Part shown: positions 51,684 through 59,471 of the stretch, one piece after another
How positions within the stretch are numbered: the first letter of the stretch is position 1
Layout: every line of letters starts with the position of its first letter
Source of the DNA: Herbiconiux oxytropis
GTDB lineage: Bacteria > Actinomycetota > Actinomycetes > Actinomycetales > Microbacteriaceae
Length of the DNA stretch: 64,000 nucleotides
Direction of reading: 5' to 3'
Assembly (NCBI RefSeq): GCF_024979315.1
Contig: NZ_JANLCK010000004.1
Location: 310,001 to 374,000 of the forward strand
Position numbers and translations under genes: made by a program
The notes under the pieces: generated by a model
Database searches by the model: none
Seen by the model: only the letters and a program-made list of their open reading frames with translations
Told to the model about the DNA's origin: nothing

Positions 51684-53483
51684 GGCGCGGCGGAGGGCTC
51701 GGCGCGCGGCGGCGGCCTCGTCGAGGGCCTCGGCGGCCCGGTCGAGGAAGCGCTGGTAGAGCACGCCGTAGGTGAAGCCGGATTCACCCGCCGCCTCGGC
51801 CCGCCCGGCCGTGAGGAGCACGTACTCGGCGAAGACGGCGGCGTCGCGGTGGTCGCCGAGGGCATCCTGGAGCCGTTCTGCCGTGGCCGAGGTGGCGCGC
51901 GCATCCGTCGCGCCCGTGCCGGTCTCGAAGTCGGCGACGTAGCGGAGGCGCCGCGCGGCCTTCCGCGAGCGGTGCAGGCCCGCCGTGGCCTTCGCCGACT
52001 CGAGGATCGACGCCCCGGGGGTTCCGCCTCCCGGCACCGCCGGTGCTGCCGCGTCGGCGCTCACGGAGCGTCGCACCGCGCGCTTCGACGCCTTGCGGAG
52101 AGCCTTCCTCGCGGCCGCCCTGTCGGCCTTCTGCGCAGCATCCGATGCCGCACGGGCCTCCTCGGCGGCTTTCCTGGCAGCCTTCGCCTTCTTGCCGCCT
52201 CCCCCGCCGGCCTTGTCCTTGTCCTTCGACTTCGACTTCCTGCCGCCCTTCGCAGGTGCGACAGATTCGTCGCCCGAGTCCGGGTCGGAGGCGCCTGCCG
52301 GCCCCACCAGCACCTCGAGCGAGTCGAGCAGGCGCAGGTACGGCTCGTCCGACAGGTGCGCCCGAAGGCCGTCGAGAGCCCGAGCCCGCTCGTCGGCCGT
52401 GCCGTCGATCAGCCGGCGACGGGCATCCGCGTCGTCGCTGCCGCGCAGCGCTTTCACGGCGTCGAGCGCCTCCCCTGCGAGCGTGGCCCGCACCTCGAGA
52501 TCGCGGGCCTCGCCGAGCACCTGGCCGAGCCGCTGCAGACCGGCACGCACCTCCTCCGTCTGCTCCGGCAGATCCGCTCGGCGCACGGCGAGGACCGTCT
52601 TCAGCCGGCGCACCGCCACGCGCATCCGATGCACGGCTTCGGGCTCGTCGGCACGCACCGCCGGGTCGAGTTCCCGGATGCGCTCCACCAACTCCCGCAG
52701 CCCTGCTCCCAGGGGGCCGTCCACCGGCTCGGGCGTCACCGCGTGGAGCCCTCCGGAGGCGGGGGCGTCGGAGCCTGCTTCGGGCATCGCGTCGTCGAGC
52801 GCGGTCCCGGGCTCGCCGAGGCCCGTGCGCCCGAGCGCCTGGGCGAGCTTCGAGACGCTCGGCGAGTGCCGGGCGCCGGCGGCCAGCAGCACGGCCTCCA
52901 CCTGGTCGAGGAGGCCCCCGCGCTCCTCCGCGGTCGCGGGAGCTGCCGGGCCGAGCTCGGCCTCCCATTCGCGCCAGGCGCGCACGACTCCCGCACGAGC
53001 GTCGGTCGCGGTGACGGTGTCGTCGGCGATCTCGACCACGACGGCACCGGATGCGTCGACGAGCTCGGTGATGCGGCGCACGGTCGACAGTCGGGCGAGC
53101 GGGGTGAGCTCGTGATCGCGCACGTGCACGATGACGGCCTCGCGCACCCCGGCCGGCACCTGGGGGTCGGACTCGGCCCCCTCGCGCGGCAGCGCCGCCG
53201 GTGGTTCGAGCGGCCACTGCAGCTCCTCACGCCCCTCGGCGGCGGGCAGCTTCACGTGCCATCCGGCGTCGTGCCCGCCCTGCCGGCGGCGCAACGCGAT
53301 CCGCTGCTGCGAGAGCGCACCATCGGCGGTATCGAAGTACACCGCCTCGAGCTGCACCGCTTCCAGGGCTCGCACCTCGAGTTCGCCGCCCTCGCCCACG
53401 GCGATGCCCTTCAGCTCCGGCAGGGGCGTCGACTCGTCGACGGCGTACTTGCGTTCGATCTCGATCTGCGTGGTGTGGTCCAT
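51675..53483 (-). CDS. CYTH-CHAD domain protein
   Basis: A 602-residue protein linked to polyphosphate or triphosphate metabolism. The N-terminal CYTH domain has EIERKYAV (residues 8-15) with the catalytic Glu/Lys, and RIALRRRQGG and WHVKLP for triphosphate binding. The CHAD domain starts near 265 with PEAVHRMRVAVRRLKTVL (conserved His and basic residues), and resumes with AGLHRSRKAARRLRYVADF. A lysine/alanine-rich insertion of about 90 residues (roughly 400-490, with KSKSKDKDK and KKAKAARKAA) splits the CHAD domain. CHAD domains bind polyphosphate; CYTH may hydrolyse short chains. Confidence 0.88.
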   Translation of the reverse strand: MDHTTQIEIERKYAVDESTPLPELKGIAVGEGGELEVRALEAVQLEAVYFDTADGALSQQRIALRRRQGGHDAGWHVKLPAAEGREELQWPLEPPAALPREGAESDPQVPAGVREAVIVHVRDHELTPLARLSTVRRITELVDASGAVVVEIADDTVTATDARAGVVRAWREWEAELGPAAPATAEERGGLLDQVEAVLLAAGARHSPSVSKLAQALGRTGLGEPGTALDDAMPEAGSDAPASGGLHAVTPEPVDGPLGAGLRELVERIRELDPAVRADEPEAVHRMRVAVRRLKTVLAVRRADLPEQTEEVRAGLQRLGQVLGEARDLEVRATLAGEALDAVKALRGSDDADARRRLIDGTADERARALDGLRAHLSDEPYLRLLDSLEVLVGPAGASDPDSGDESVAPAKGGRKSKSKDKDKAGGGGGKKAKAARKAAEEARAASDAAQKADRAAARKALRKASKRAVRRSVSADAAAPAVPGGGTPGASILESAKATAGLHRSRKAARRLRYVADFETGTGATDARATSATAERLQDALGDHRDAAVFAEYVLLTAGRAEAAGESGFTYGVLYQRFLDRAAEALDEAAAARRALRRAVD

Positions 53484-53554
53484 GGCTCGGTCGGTCTCTC
53501 CTGGTGTCGGCGCGTGCGGCGGCGGGTTGGTGTGCGGCGGAGCACACTGAGGAT

Positions 53555-54478
53555 GTGTCCACGCCCGTTCTCATTCTGGTCAACAAGCCCGCCGTCGGCA
53601 TCGACGTCCCGGTCAGCACTCAGCCGGAGTTCGAACGCCGAGACCCTGGTGAGCCCCAGCTGAGCGTGCTCGACCTCGGCACCACCCGAGGAGACGGCGT
53701 CTTCGAGACCGTCATGGTGTCGGAGGGGCGGGCCCCCGCGCTGGCCGCGCACCTCGACCGGTTCCGGGCATCCGCGCTGCTGCTCGACCTGCCCGAACCC
53801 GACCGGGAGGTCTGGGGGCGCGCGGTGGAGGCCGCGATCGCCGCCGCCGAGGCAGAAGCAGAAGTAGAAACAGATACAGCGGGGCTCGGCGTGCTCGCGG
53901 TCAAGCTCGTGCTCACCCGCGGCATCGAGGGATCGGGCCGCCCCACCGGCTGGGTGCTCGCCCAGCTCGCCCGCGACTTCACGGCGGTGCGCCGCGAGGG
54001 CGTGCGCGTCGTCACTCTCGACCGCGGCTACCGGCACGACGTGGGCCGCACGTCGCCGTGGCTCCTTCAGGGCGCGAAGACGCTCTCCTACGCCATCAAC
54101 ACCGCAGCCCTCCGCGAGGCGGCGAGGCGGGGCGCAGACGAGGTCGTCTTCACGAGCTCGGACGGCTTCGTGCTCGAGGCCCCCACCGCGAGCGTGCTGC
54201 TGCGCGAGGGCAACCGCTTCTCGACCCCGTCGGCAGAGGTCGGCATCCTGCCGGGCACGACGCAGCGGCGGGCGTTCGAGTTCCTGCGCTCGCGCGGCCA
54301 TGATGCCGACGCCGTGCGACTGCGGGCCAGCGACCTCCACCGGGCGGACGCGGTCTGGCTCGTCTCGGCCGTGCGCCAGGCCGTGCCCGTGACCGAGCTC
54401 GACGGCCGCGCGCTCGAGGTCGACCACGCCCTCACCACCGACCTCAACGCCTACCTCTCGGCGCGCCAGGCCTCCTGA
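53555..54478 (+). CDS. Class IV PLP aminotransferase / aminodeoxychorismate lyase-like
   Basis: PLP enzyme of 307 residues related to aminodeoxychorismate lyase (PabC) and branched-chain/D-amino-acid aminotransferases. GTTRGDGVFETVMV is the conserved N-terminal region, the PLP lysine is in GAKTLSYAIN, and FVLEAPTASVLLREG with GILPGTTQRRAFEFL binds the cofactor phosphate. In this lineage such proteins usually serve folate synthesis (4-aminobenzoate), but no other pab gene is nearby. The GTG at 53555 follows TGAGGA. The 3' end overlaps the HxlR gene by 28 bases. Confidence 0.82.
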   Translation: MSTPVLILVNKPAVGIDVPVSTQPEFERRDPGEPQLSVLDLGTTRGDGVFETVMVSEGRAPALAAHLDRFRASALLLDLPEPDREVWGRAVEAAIAAAEAEAEVETDTAGLGVLAVKLVLTRGIEGSGRPTGWVLAQLARDFTAVRREGVRVVTLDRGYRHDVGRTSPWLLQGAKTLSYAINTAALREAARRGADEVVFTSSDGFVLEAPTASVLLREGNRFSTPSAEVGILPGTTQRRAFEFLRSRGHDADAVRLRASDLHRADAVWLVSAVRQAVPVTELDGRALEVDHALTTDLNAYLSARQAS

Positions 54479-54834
54479 CTCTCGCCCACGCGGCCCACGT
54501 TGGCGCCCACCCACTGCACGAGCGGGATGAGCACCTGTCCGAGCTCGGCGCCGAGGGGCGTGAGGCTGTAGTCGACGCGTGGCGGCACGGATCCGGCGGA
54601 GGCGCGCAGCACGAAGCCGTCGGCCTCGAGGGCGCGAAGTGTCTGCGCGAGCATCTTCTCGCTGATGCCCTCGACATAGCGCCGCAGCTCCCCCCAGCGC
54701 ATCGGCTGCTGCGCGAGTGCGACGAGCACGAGAACCCCCCACTTGCTCGTGACGTGATCGAGCACCTGACGACTCGCGCAGTTCGCCGCGAACGGGTTCG
54801 CCTCCCCGATGACCTGACCGATCGAATCCACCAT
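54451..54834 (-). CDS. HxlR-family redox-type regulator
   Basis: Winged-helix regulator of 127 residues with the HxlR core: VLDHVTSKWGVLVLVALAQQPMRWGELRRYVEGISEKMLAQTLRALEADG. It has a single cysteine, C19, just before the first helix. A single cysteine at this position is the thiol switch in QorR of Corynebacterium glutamicum and related regulators. It is divergent from a QorB-like gene, so it probably represses that gene until oxidised or alkylated by quinones. Confidence 0.85.
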   Translation of the reverse strand: MVDSIGQVIGEANPFAANCASRQVLDHVTSKWGVLVLVALAQQPMRWGELRRYVEGISEKMLAQTLRALEADGFVLRASAGSVPPRVDYSLTPLGAELGQVLIPLVQWVGANVGRVGESQEAWRAER

Positions 54835-54841
54835 GCAGACA

Positions 54842-54863
54842 ACTTACCAAAAAGTGGGTACCT
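54842..54863. promoter_or_regulatory. Candidate HxlR operator in the divergent promoter region
   Basis: ACTTACC...GGGTACCT halves are arranged as an imperfect inverted repeat around an A-rich centre, 8 bases upstream of the HxlR start and about 80 bases from the QorB-like start. Composition is much more AT-rich than the surroundings. Confidence 0.45.
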
Positions 54864-54940
54864 TCGTCTGGGAAGCATCAGGACCGGGCCGCCGTTGCAC
54901 CCGGATGACGGGCTGCGGACGCAGTCCACGAAAGGAAGCA

Positions 54941-55804
54941 ATGACCATCGTCGTCACCGGCGCCACCGGACACCTCGGCCGCCTCGCCATCGATCACCTC
55001 CTCGCCCGCGGCGTGCCCGCCGACGGCATCGTCGGCGCCGGCCGCGACCCGCAGAAGCTCGCCGCCCTCGCCGACGCCACGGGCGTGGGCACCGCCGTGA
55101 TCGACTACTCCGACCCGGCCTCGCTCGATGCGGCCCTCGCCGGTGCATCGACGCTCGTCCTCGTCTCCGGCAGCGAAGTGGGCAAGCGCGTCGAGCAGCA
55201 CGGCAACGCCATCGAGGCCGCGAAGCGCGCCGGAGTCGAACGCCTCGTCTACACGAGCGCGCCGAAGGCCACCACGAGCGCCCTCGTGCTCGCTCCCGAG
55301 CACAAGGCCACCGAGGAGCTCATCGCCGCGTCGGGCCTCGCCGCCACGATCCTCCGCAACAACTGGTACAACGAGAACTACGCCAACGCCTTCGCCCAGG
55401 CCGGCGCCACCGGTGTGCACCTCGCCTCCATCGGCCAGGGCACCGTGGCGAGCGCCTCGCGCTCGGACTACGCCGAGGCGATCGCCGCCGTGGTCACGGC
55501 CGACGACCCCCAGGCGCACGCGGGCGCCGTCTACGAGCTCTCGGGCGACACGGCGTGGACGGGCGAGGAGTTCGCCGCCGCGGCCGCGCGCGTGCTGGGC
55601 CGGGAGGTCGTGTTCTCCGACTCCACGCCCGAGGAGCACCTCGCCGCGCTCACCGCTGCGGGCCTCGACGAGGGCACCGCGGGCTTCGTGGTGACCCTCG
55701 ACGGGAACATCCGCGACGGGCTGCTCGGCGAGACCTCGGGAGACCTCGGCCGTCTGATCGGCCGCCCGACCGTCACGCTCGAGGAGTACTTCCGCTCCGT
55801 CTGA
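54941..55804 (+). CDS. QorB-like NAD(P)H:quinone oxidoreductase (NmrA-type SDR)
   Basis: Atypical SDR of 287 residues. It begins MTIVVTGATGHLGRLAIDHLL with the NADP-binding GATGHLG loop; SGSEVGKRVEQHGNAIEAAKRAGVERLVYTSA and ILRNNWYNENY are the family's characteristic segments, shared with E. coli QorB (YtfG). It would reduce quinones. The ATG at 54941 has an AAAGGA box. Divergent from the HxlR regulator, as ytfG is from ytfH in E. coli, which supports a quinone-stress unit. Confidence 0.85.
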   Translation: MTIVVTGATGHLGRLAIDHLLARGVPADGIVGAGRDPQKLAALADATGVGTAVIDYSDPASLDAALAGASTLVLVSGSEVGKRVEQHGNAIEAAKRAGVERLVYTSAPKATTSALVLAPEHKATEELIAASGLAATILRNNWYNENYANAFAQAGATGVHLASIGQGTVASASRSDYAEAIAAVVTADDPQAHAGAVYELSGDTAWTGEEFAAAAARVLGREVVFSDSTPEEHLAALTAAGLDEGTAGFVVTLDGNIRDGLLGETSGDLGRLIGRPTVTLEEYFRSV

Positions 55805-55852
55805 GCCGGCTCCGGAGCTCCGCGCGCTCGTCTGCGCGCGGAGCTCCTTCCG

Positions 55853-56827
55853 TCACAGCGCGCGGAGCTTCTCCAGCAGCGCGGGCGCGGCCTCGGCCAG
55901 GAACTCGTCCTGCCCCTCGTCGCCCACCTGCACGAGAGCGACATCCGTGAACCCCGCCTCGAGGTAGGGCCGGAAGCTCTCAGCGATCTCATCGAGGTCC
56001 GGTCCGCAGGCGATCGAGCCTCCCACGTCCTCCGGACGCACGAACTGACTGGCCGCGGCGAAGCCCGCAGGCGTCGGCAGGTCGGCGTTCACGCCCCAGC
56101 CGCCGCCGAACCAGCGGAACTGCTCGTGGGCCTGCTCGACCGCCGCCTCCTTCGACGTGGGGTGCCAGCAGATCGGCAGCTGCCCGATCGAGCGCGACGC
56201 CGCACCGGATCCGGACGCGGCGGCCCAGCCCTTCACGAGCTCCTCGTCCGGCTCGACGGCGATGAGGTGGTCGCCGAGCGGGGCGAACCGCTCGATCGAC
56301 TTCTCGCCCGAGACCGCCAGCCCGATCGGCACGCCCTCCTCGGGCAGATCCCAGATGCGCGCGGAGTCCACTCGGAAGTAGGCTCCGTCGTAGGTCACGA
56401 GCTCACCGGTGTGGAGCTCCCGGATGATCTGCACCGCCTCCTCGAGCATGTCCTGTCGCGCGGCGACGGCCGGCCAGCCCTCGCCCACGACGTGCTCGTT
56501 GAGGTTCTCGCCCGAGCCGAGGCCCAGGATGAAACGACCCTCGGCCAGCAGCTGCAGCGTGGCCGCCTTCTGCGCCACGACGGCGGGGTGGTAGCGCACG
56601 GTGGGGCAGGTCACGTAGGTGGCGAGCTCGACCCGCGAGGTGGCCTGGGCCACGGCGCCGAGGAGGGTCCAGGCATAGGGCGCGTGCCCCTGCTCGGTGA
56701 GCCACGGCGAGTAGTGGTCGCTCGACACCTCGAAGTCGAAGCCCGCTTCCTCCGCGGCCACGGCGTAGCGCACCAGCTCCCGGGGGCCGCTCTGCTCGGT
56801 CATGAGGGTGTAGCCGAATCGAACCAT
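55853..56827 (-). CDS. LLM-class F420-dependent oxidoreductase
   Basis: A 324-residue TIM-barrel flavin/F420 enzyme of the luciferase-like superfamily, closest in pattern to TIGR03557-type proteins related to F420-dependent glucose-6-phosphate dehydrogenase. Visible segments are RFGYTLMTEQSGPRELVRYAVAAEEAGFDFEVSSDHYSPW, ATYVTCPTVRYHPAVVAQKAATL, FILGLGSGENLNEHV and GEGWPAVAARQDMLEEAVQIIREL. Substrate unknown. Single gene; its ATG at 56827 places the first strand at the N-terminus. It suggests the cell makes F420. Confidence 0.83.
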   Translation of the reverse strand: MVRFGYTLMTEQSGPRELVRYAVAAEEAGFDFEVSSDHYSPWLTEQGHAPYAWTLLGAVAQATSRVELATYVTCPTVRYHPAVVAQKAATLQLLAEGRFILGLGSGENLNEHVVGEGWPAVAARQDMLEEAVQIIRELHTGELVTYDGAYFRVDSARIWDLPEEGVPIGLAVSGEKSIERFAPLGDHLIAVEPDEELVKGWAAASGSGAASRSIGQLPICWHPTSKEAAVEQAHEQFRWFGGGWGVNADLPTPAGFAAASQFVRPEDVGGSIACGPDLDEIAESFRPYLEAGFTDVALVQVGDEGQDEFLAEAAPALLEKLRAL

Positions 56828-56900
56828 CGTCGTCTCCTGTCCATCGGGTGTCACGTGCTTCCACCGTGACACTCGACGCCGCGACCCGCAGGGGGTTGCG

Positions 56901-57452
56901 TCAGACGAGAGTCGGTTCTCTGAGCGAACGCGCCGCCGTGCGGAGCACGGCGGGGCCCAGCACGAGCACGCCGTCCGACAGCGGCTCCGAGCGCACGCCG
57001 CCCCGGCCCCGCAGCGCCCTGTGCGCACCGGGGGCGAACACGACGTCCATCCAGGCGCACGGGTTCGCCGGGCGGTGGCCCTGGAACTGCACGGCACCCT
57101 GGCCGGAGTCGAGACTGAACGCCGCTCCCCTCAGGGCATCGACGTCGAACCCTCGCAGCACGATGTTGCGGCGGGCGAGCGCCGGATCGGGCGAGCGGTC
57201 GAGCCCCAGCGCGAAGGCCACGTGGTCGAGTGACTCGGCCGCCATCACGGTCACCGCGGCCGGGCGGTGCGCACCGTGCCCGAAGAACCGATCGCCCACG
57301 ATCCCGCGCCCGGCCCGCACCTGGATCCGCTCGCGGCTCTCCTGCTCCCCCGGTGCGGCGTTCCGGGGCCCGTCGGAAGGTCGGCCCTCGTAGCGATGCC
57401 TCGACGATGCCAGGAGGTGCTCGATCTGCACGTCGAACTCCCGCTCCTCCAT
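56901..57452 (-). CDS. MOSC domain protein
   Basis: A 183-residue protein with the MOSC beta-barrel found in molybdenum cofactor sulphurases and YiiM-like proteins. IQVRAGRGIVGDRFFGHG, AVTVMAAESLDHVAFALG, ARRNIVLRGFDVDALRG (with R for oxyanion binding) and the cysteine in HRPANPCAWMD, the usual cofactor-sulphur acceptor, are present. The ATG at 57452 is preferred; a start at 57509 would overlap the acetolactate decarboxylase gene. Nineteen bases after that gene, so probably cotranscribed. Confidence 0.8.
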   Translation of the reverse strand: MEEREFDVQIEHLLASSRHRYEGRPSDGPRNAAPGEQESRERIQVRAGRGIVGDRFFGHGAHRPAAVTVMAAESLDHVAFALGLDRSPDPALARRNIVLRGFDVDALRGAAFSLDSGQGAVQFQGHRPANPCAWMDVVFAPGAHRALRGRGGVRSEPLSDGVLVLGPAVLRTAARSLREPTLV

Positions 57453-57471
57453 CAGGGCCTGCGATCCGGAA

Positions 57472-58215
57472 TCACTGCTGGTGGTCCGATTCGACGTGCC
57501 GGATGACATCGTCGGCGCCCGGCAGGTCGAGCTCGGCCGCGAGGAACTCGGGCGAGCTCGGCAGCTGCACGCTCACGCCGTAGTAGCTCTCCACGGCGAG
57601 GTCGCCCGTGGCGGTCGCGAGCCCCAGCACGTGCCCGCCCTGCTCCCCGTCGGCCGAGACGAAGTGGAAGTGCGCGCCAGCCACGGTGACGCCCTGGAAC
57701 ACCTGCGGCGCGAGGAAGCCCAGCAGGGTGCCCGTGACATCCGTCAGCACGACCTCCCGCTGGTCGTGCACGGCCTCGGCGAGCGGCAGATAGGGCTTCG
57801 ACTGCCGCTTGGCCTCGCGCAGGCTGATCGCGGCGAAGTGGGCGTCGAACCGCACGGCGTGGAAGATGTTCGCGCTCACCACCCGTCGCCGCACCTCGGC
57901 CTCGAGCTCGGGCAGCGACTCGACGGCCTCCACGAGCTCGGTGCTCCCGGCGGTGAAGTCGACCACCTCGGCGAAGGCCACCTGCTCCGAGGGATCGAGG
58001 ACGCTCATCGTGCCGTCACCGTGGAAGATCCGGAACACGCCGTCGAGCACCACGAGCTCGCCGTCCATGTGGTCGCCGCAGCCGAGCCCGAAGCCGCCGG
58101 CCCTGCCGACCTCCTCCACGCTGAACACGCCGTCGAACAGGCCCGCCACGAGAGCGTCGACGATGGAGAACTGCTGCAGGAGCTTGGGAGCGGGCGAACG
58201 GCGCATGAGGGGCAT
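57472..58215 (-). CDS. budA: Acetolactate decarboxylase
   Basis: Converts 2-acetolactate to acetoin, an overflow pathway from pyruvate. The 247-residue protein shows the family sequence: LLQQFSIVDALVAGLFDGVFSVEEV, GLGCGDHMDGELVVLDG, ANIFHAVRFDAHFAAISLREAKRQSKPYLPL, and the zinc ligands H-x-H in AGAHFHFVSADGEQGGHVLG. No acetolactate synthase or butanediol dehydrogenase gene is adjacent. Two ATG starts (58215 and 58206) are possible. Divergent from the EcsC gene. Confidence 0.88.
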   Translation of the reverse strand: MPLMRRSPAPKLLQQFSIVDALVAGLFDGVFSVEEVGRAGGFGLGCGDHMDGELVVLDGVFRIFHGDGTMSVLDPSEQVAFAEVVDFTAGSTELVEAVESLPELEAEVRRRVVSANIFHAVRFDAHFAAISLREAKRQSKPYLPLAEAVHDQREVVLTDVTGTLLGFLAPQVFQGVTVAGAHFHFVSADGEQGGHVLGLATATGDLAVESYYGVSVQLPSSPEFLAAELDLPGADDVIRHVESDHQQ

Positions 58216-58254
58216 TCTCGCGCACTCTTCAGCAGAACGCACCAGAGTGGAGTC

Positions 58255-59115
58255 ATGGCAACCCGAACCGAGCGCAACATCGACCGCGTGCTGAGCGTGC
58301 ACCGGCCGGTCGTCCTCGCCCATCTCCGCAGCATCCGGCGCCTGCACCCGAACGCGTCGCCCACCGAACTCCTCGTCATCCTCGAGCGCCGCTACGTGGC
58401 GGCCGTCACCACCGGCGGCGCCGCGGTGGGGGCGAGCTCGATGCTGCCGTTCGTCGGCACGGGCATCTCGCTCGGGCTCAGCGCGGTCGAGACCGCCGGG
58501 TTCCTCGAGACCACGGCGCTCTTCGCCCAGTCGGTGACCGAGGTGCACGGCATAGCGGTCGACGATCCGGATCGCGCCCGCGCCCTCGTGATGACGCTCC
58601 TCATGGGCAAGGCCGGAAGCGACCTCCTGAAGCAGATCGCGGGTCAGGCCACCGGCGGGGTGACGCGCAATGCCTACTGGGGCCAGGTGGTCACGAGCAG
58701 CCTCCCCCAGTTCGTCGTGGGTCCCGTGGCCGACCAGCTCAAGAAGCAGTTCCTCAAGCGGTTCGCCGCAGGTCAGGGCGCCAACGTCGTGGGGCGGGCG
58801 ATCCCGTTCGGCATCGGGGCGGCCATCGGCGGCGTCGGCAACCTCGTGCTCGGCCGCACGGTGGTGACCAGTGCCCGGACGGCGTTCGGGATGCCGCCCT
58901 ACACCTTCCCGCCCGAGCTCGCGATCACGATGAAGGCGCCCGGCGCGCCCAAGGCCCTCACGCGGAAGCGCGTGAAGTCCGAGAAGCAGCTCGGATCGGG
59001 CGGCCGTCGCCGGCTCGCCCTTCCCGGCCGGCGCAAGGCGATCACCGGGACGACCACCGAGGCGCCGGGTCCGCTCGACGGATCCGACACGCGGGTGCCT
59101 GACATCCGCATCTGA
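58255..59115 (+). CDS. EcsC family protein
   Basis: A 286-residue protein of the EcsC family. The central part has glycine-rich hydrophobic segments: AAVTTGGAAVGASSMLPFVGTGISLGLSAVETAGFLETTALFAQ and AIPFGIGAAIGGVGNLVLGRTVV, which may insert into or lie on the membrane. The C-terminus is basic and disordered (KRKVKSEK-like segment, then GGRRRLALPGRRK). Function unknown in this lineage; in Bacillus ecsC follows an ABC transporter, which is not the case here. Confidence 0.75.
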   Translation: MATRTERNIDRVLSVHRPVVLAHLRSIRRLHPNASPTELLVILERRYVAAVTTGGAAVGASSMLPFVGTGISLGLSAVETAGFLETTALFAQSVTEVHGIAVDDPDRARALVMTLLMGKAGSDLLKQIAGQATGGVTRNAYWGQVVTSSLPQFVVGPVADQLKKQFLKRFAAGQGANVVGRAIPFGIGAAIGGVGNLVLGRTVVTSARTAFGMPPYTFPPELAITMKAPGAPKALTRKRVKSEKQLGSGGRRRLALPGRRKAITGTTTEAPGPLDGSDTRVPDIRI

Positions 59116-59201
59116 GCGACGCCGATTCACAGGCAAGTGGTAGCCTGGAGGTCGAGTGAGGCACGCATGCCCGCTCAGACACGAGCGGAAGAGGGGGCGG
59201 C

Positions 59202-59450
59202 ATGACGATCCGGTCGACGCTCGCCCGCGCTGCAGCCGTGGTGTTCACCACAGCGGTGCTGCTCGGCTCGGGCACCCTCGCGGCGTCGGCCGCCGCCCTG
59301 GCCGGCCACGACGCCGACCCGGAGCCCGCGCTCGCGCAGACCGGCTACGACTTCACGCCGATGCTCGTCACGGCCGCGGTCTTCCTGCTGATCGCCGGCG
59401 TCACGGTGATCGTGGCGAAGTACGCGGTCTCTCGCTCCAGCCACAGCTAG
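59202..59450 (+). CDS. Miniature LAQTG sortase-anchored surface protein
   Basis: An 82-residue precursor with all parts of a sortase substrate and almost nothing else. Residues 1-30 are a signal peptide ending in ASA. LAQTG at 44-48 is the LAxTG signal used by class E sortases of high-GC actinobacteria. It is followed by a membrane helix (51-72) and a basic tail (KYAVSRSSHS). After signal peptidase and sortase processing only about 17 residues would remain, acidic and rich in Ala and Pro. A GAGGGGG ribosome-binding site precedes the ATG. No sortase gene is in the window. Confidence 0.72.
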   Translation: MTIRSTLARAAAVVFTTAVLLGSGTLAASAAALAGHDADPEPALAQTGYDFTPMLVTAAVFLLIAGVTVIVAKYAVSRSSHS

Positions 59451-59471
59451 CTGCTCCAGCCACAGCTGGCT
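59434..59471. repeat. 19-base tandem duplication across two convergent stop codons
   Basis: GCTCCAGCCACAGCTRGCT occurs twice in tandem (59434-59452 and 59453-59471) with one difference. The first copy contains the stop of the LAQTG protein gene; the second reaches the stop of the TagF-like gene. Confidence 0.75.

Noticed and set aside
49396-51759. A 787-codon open frame antisense to the OafA-like gene
   Set aside because: It is His/Arg/Glu-rich without any fold-like pattern, and the other strand encodes a clear acyltransferase with all signatures.
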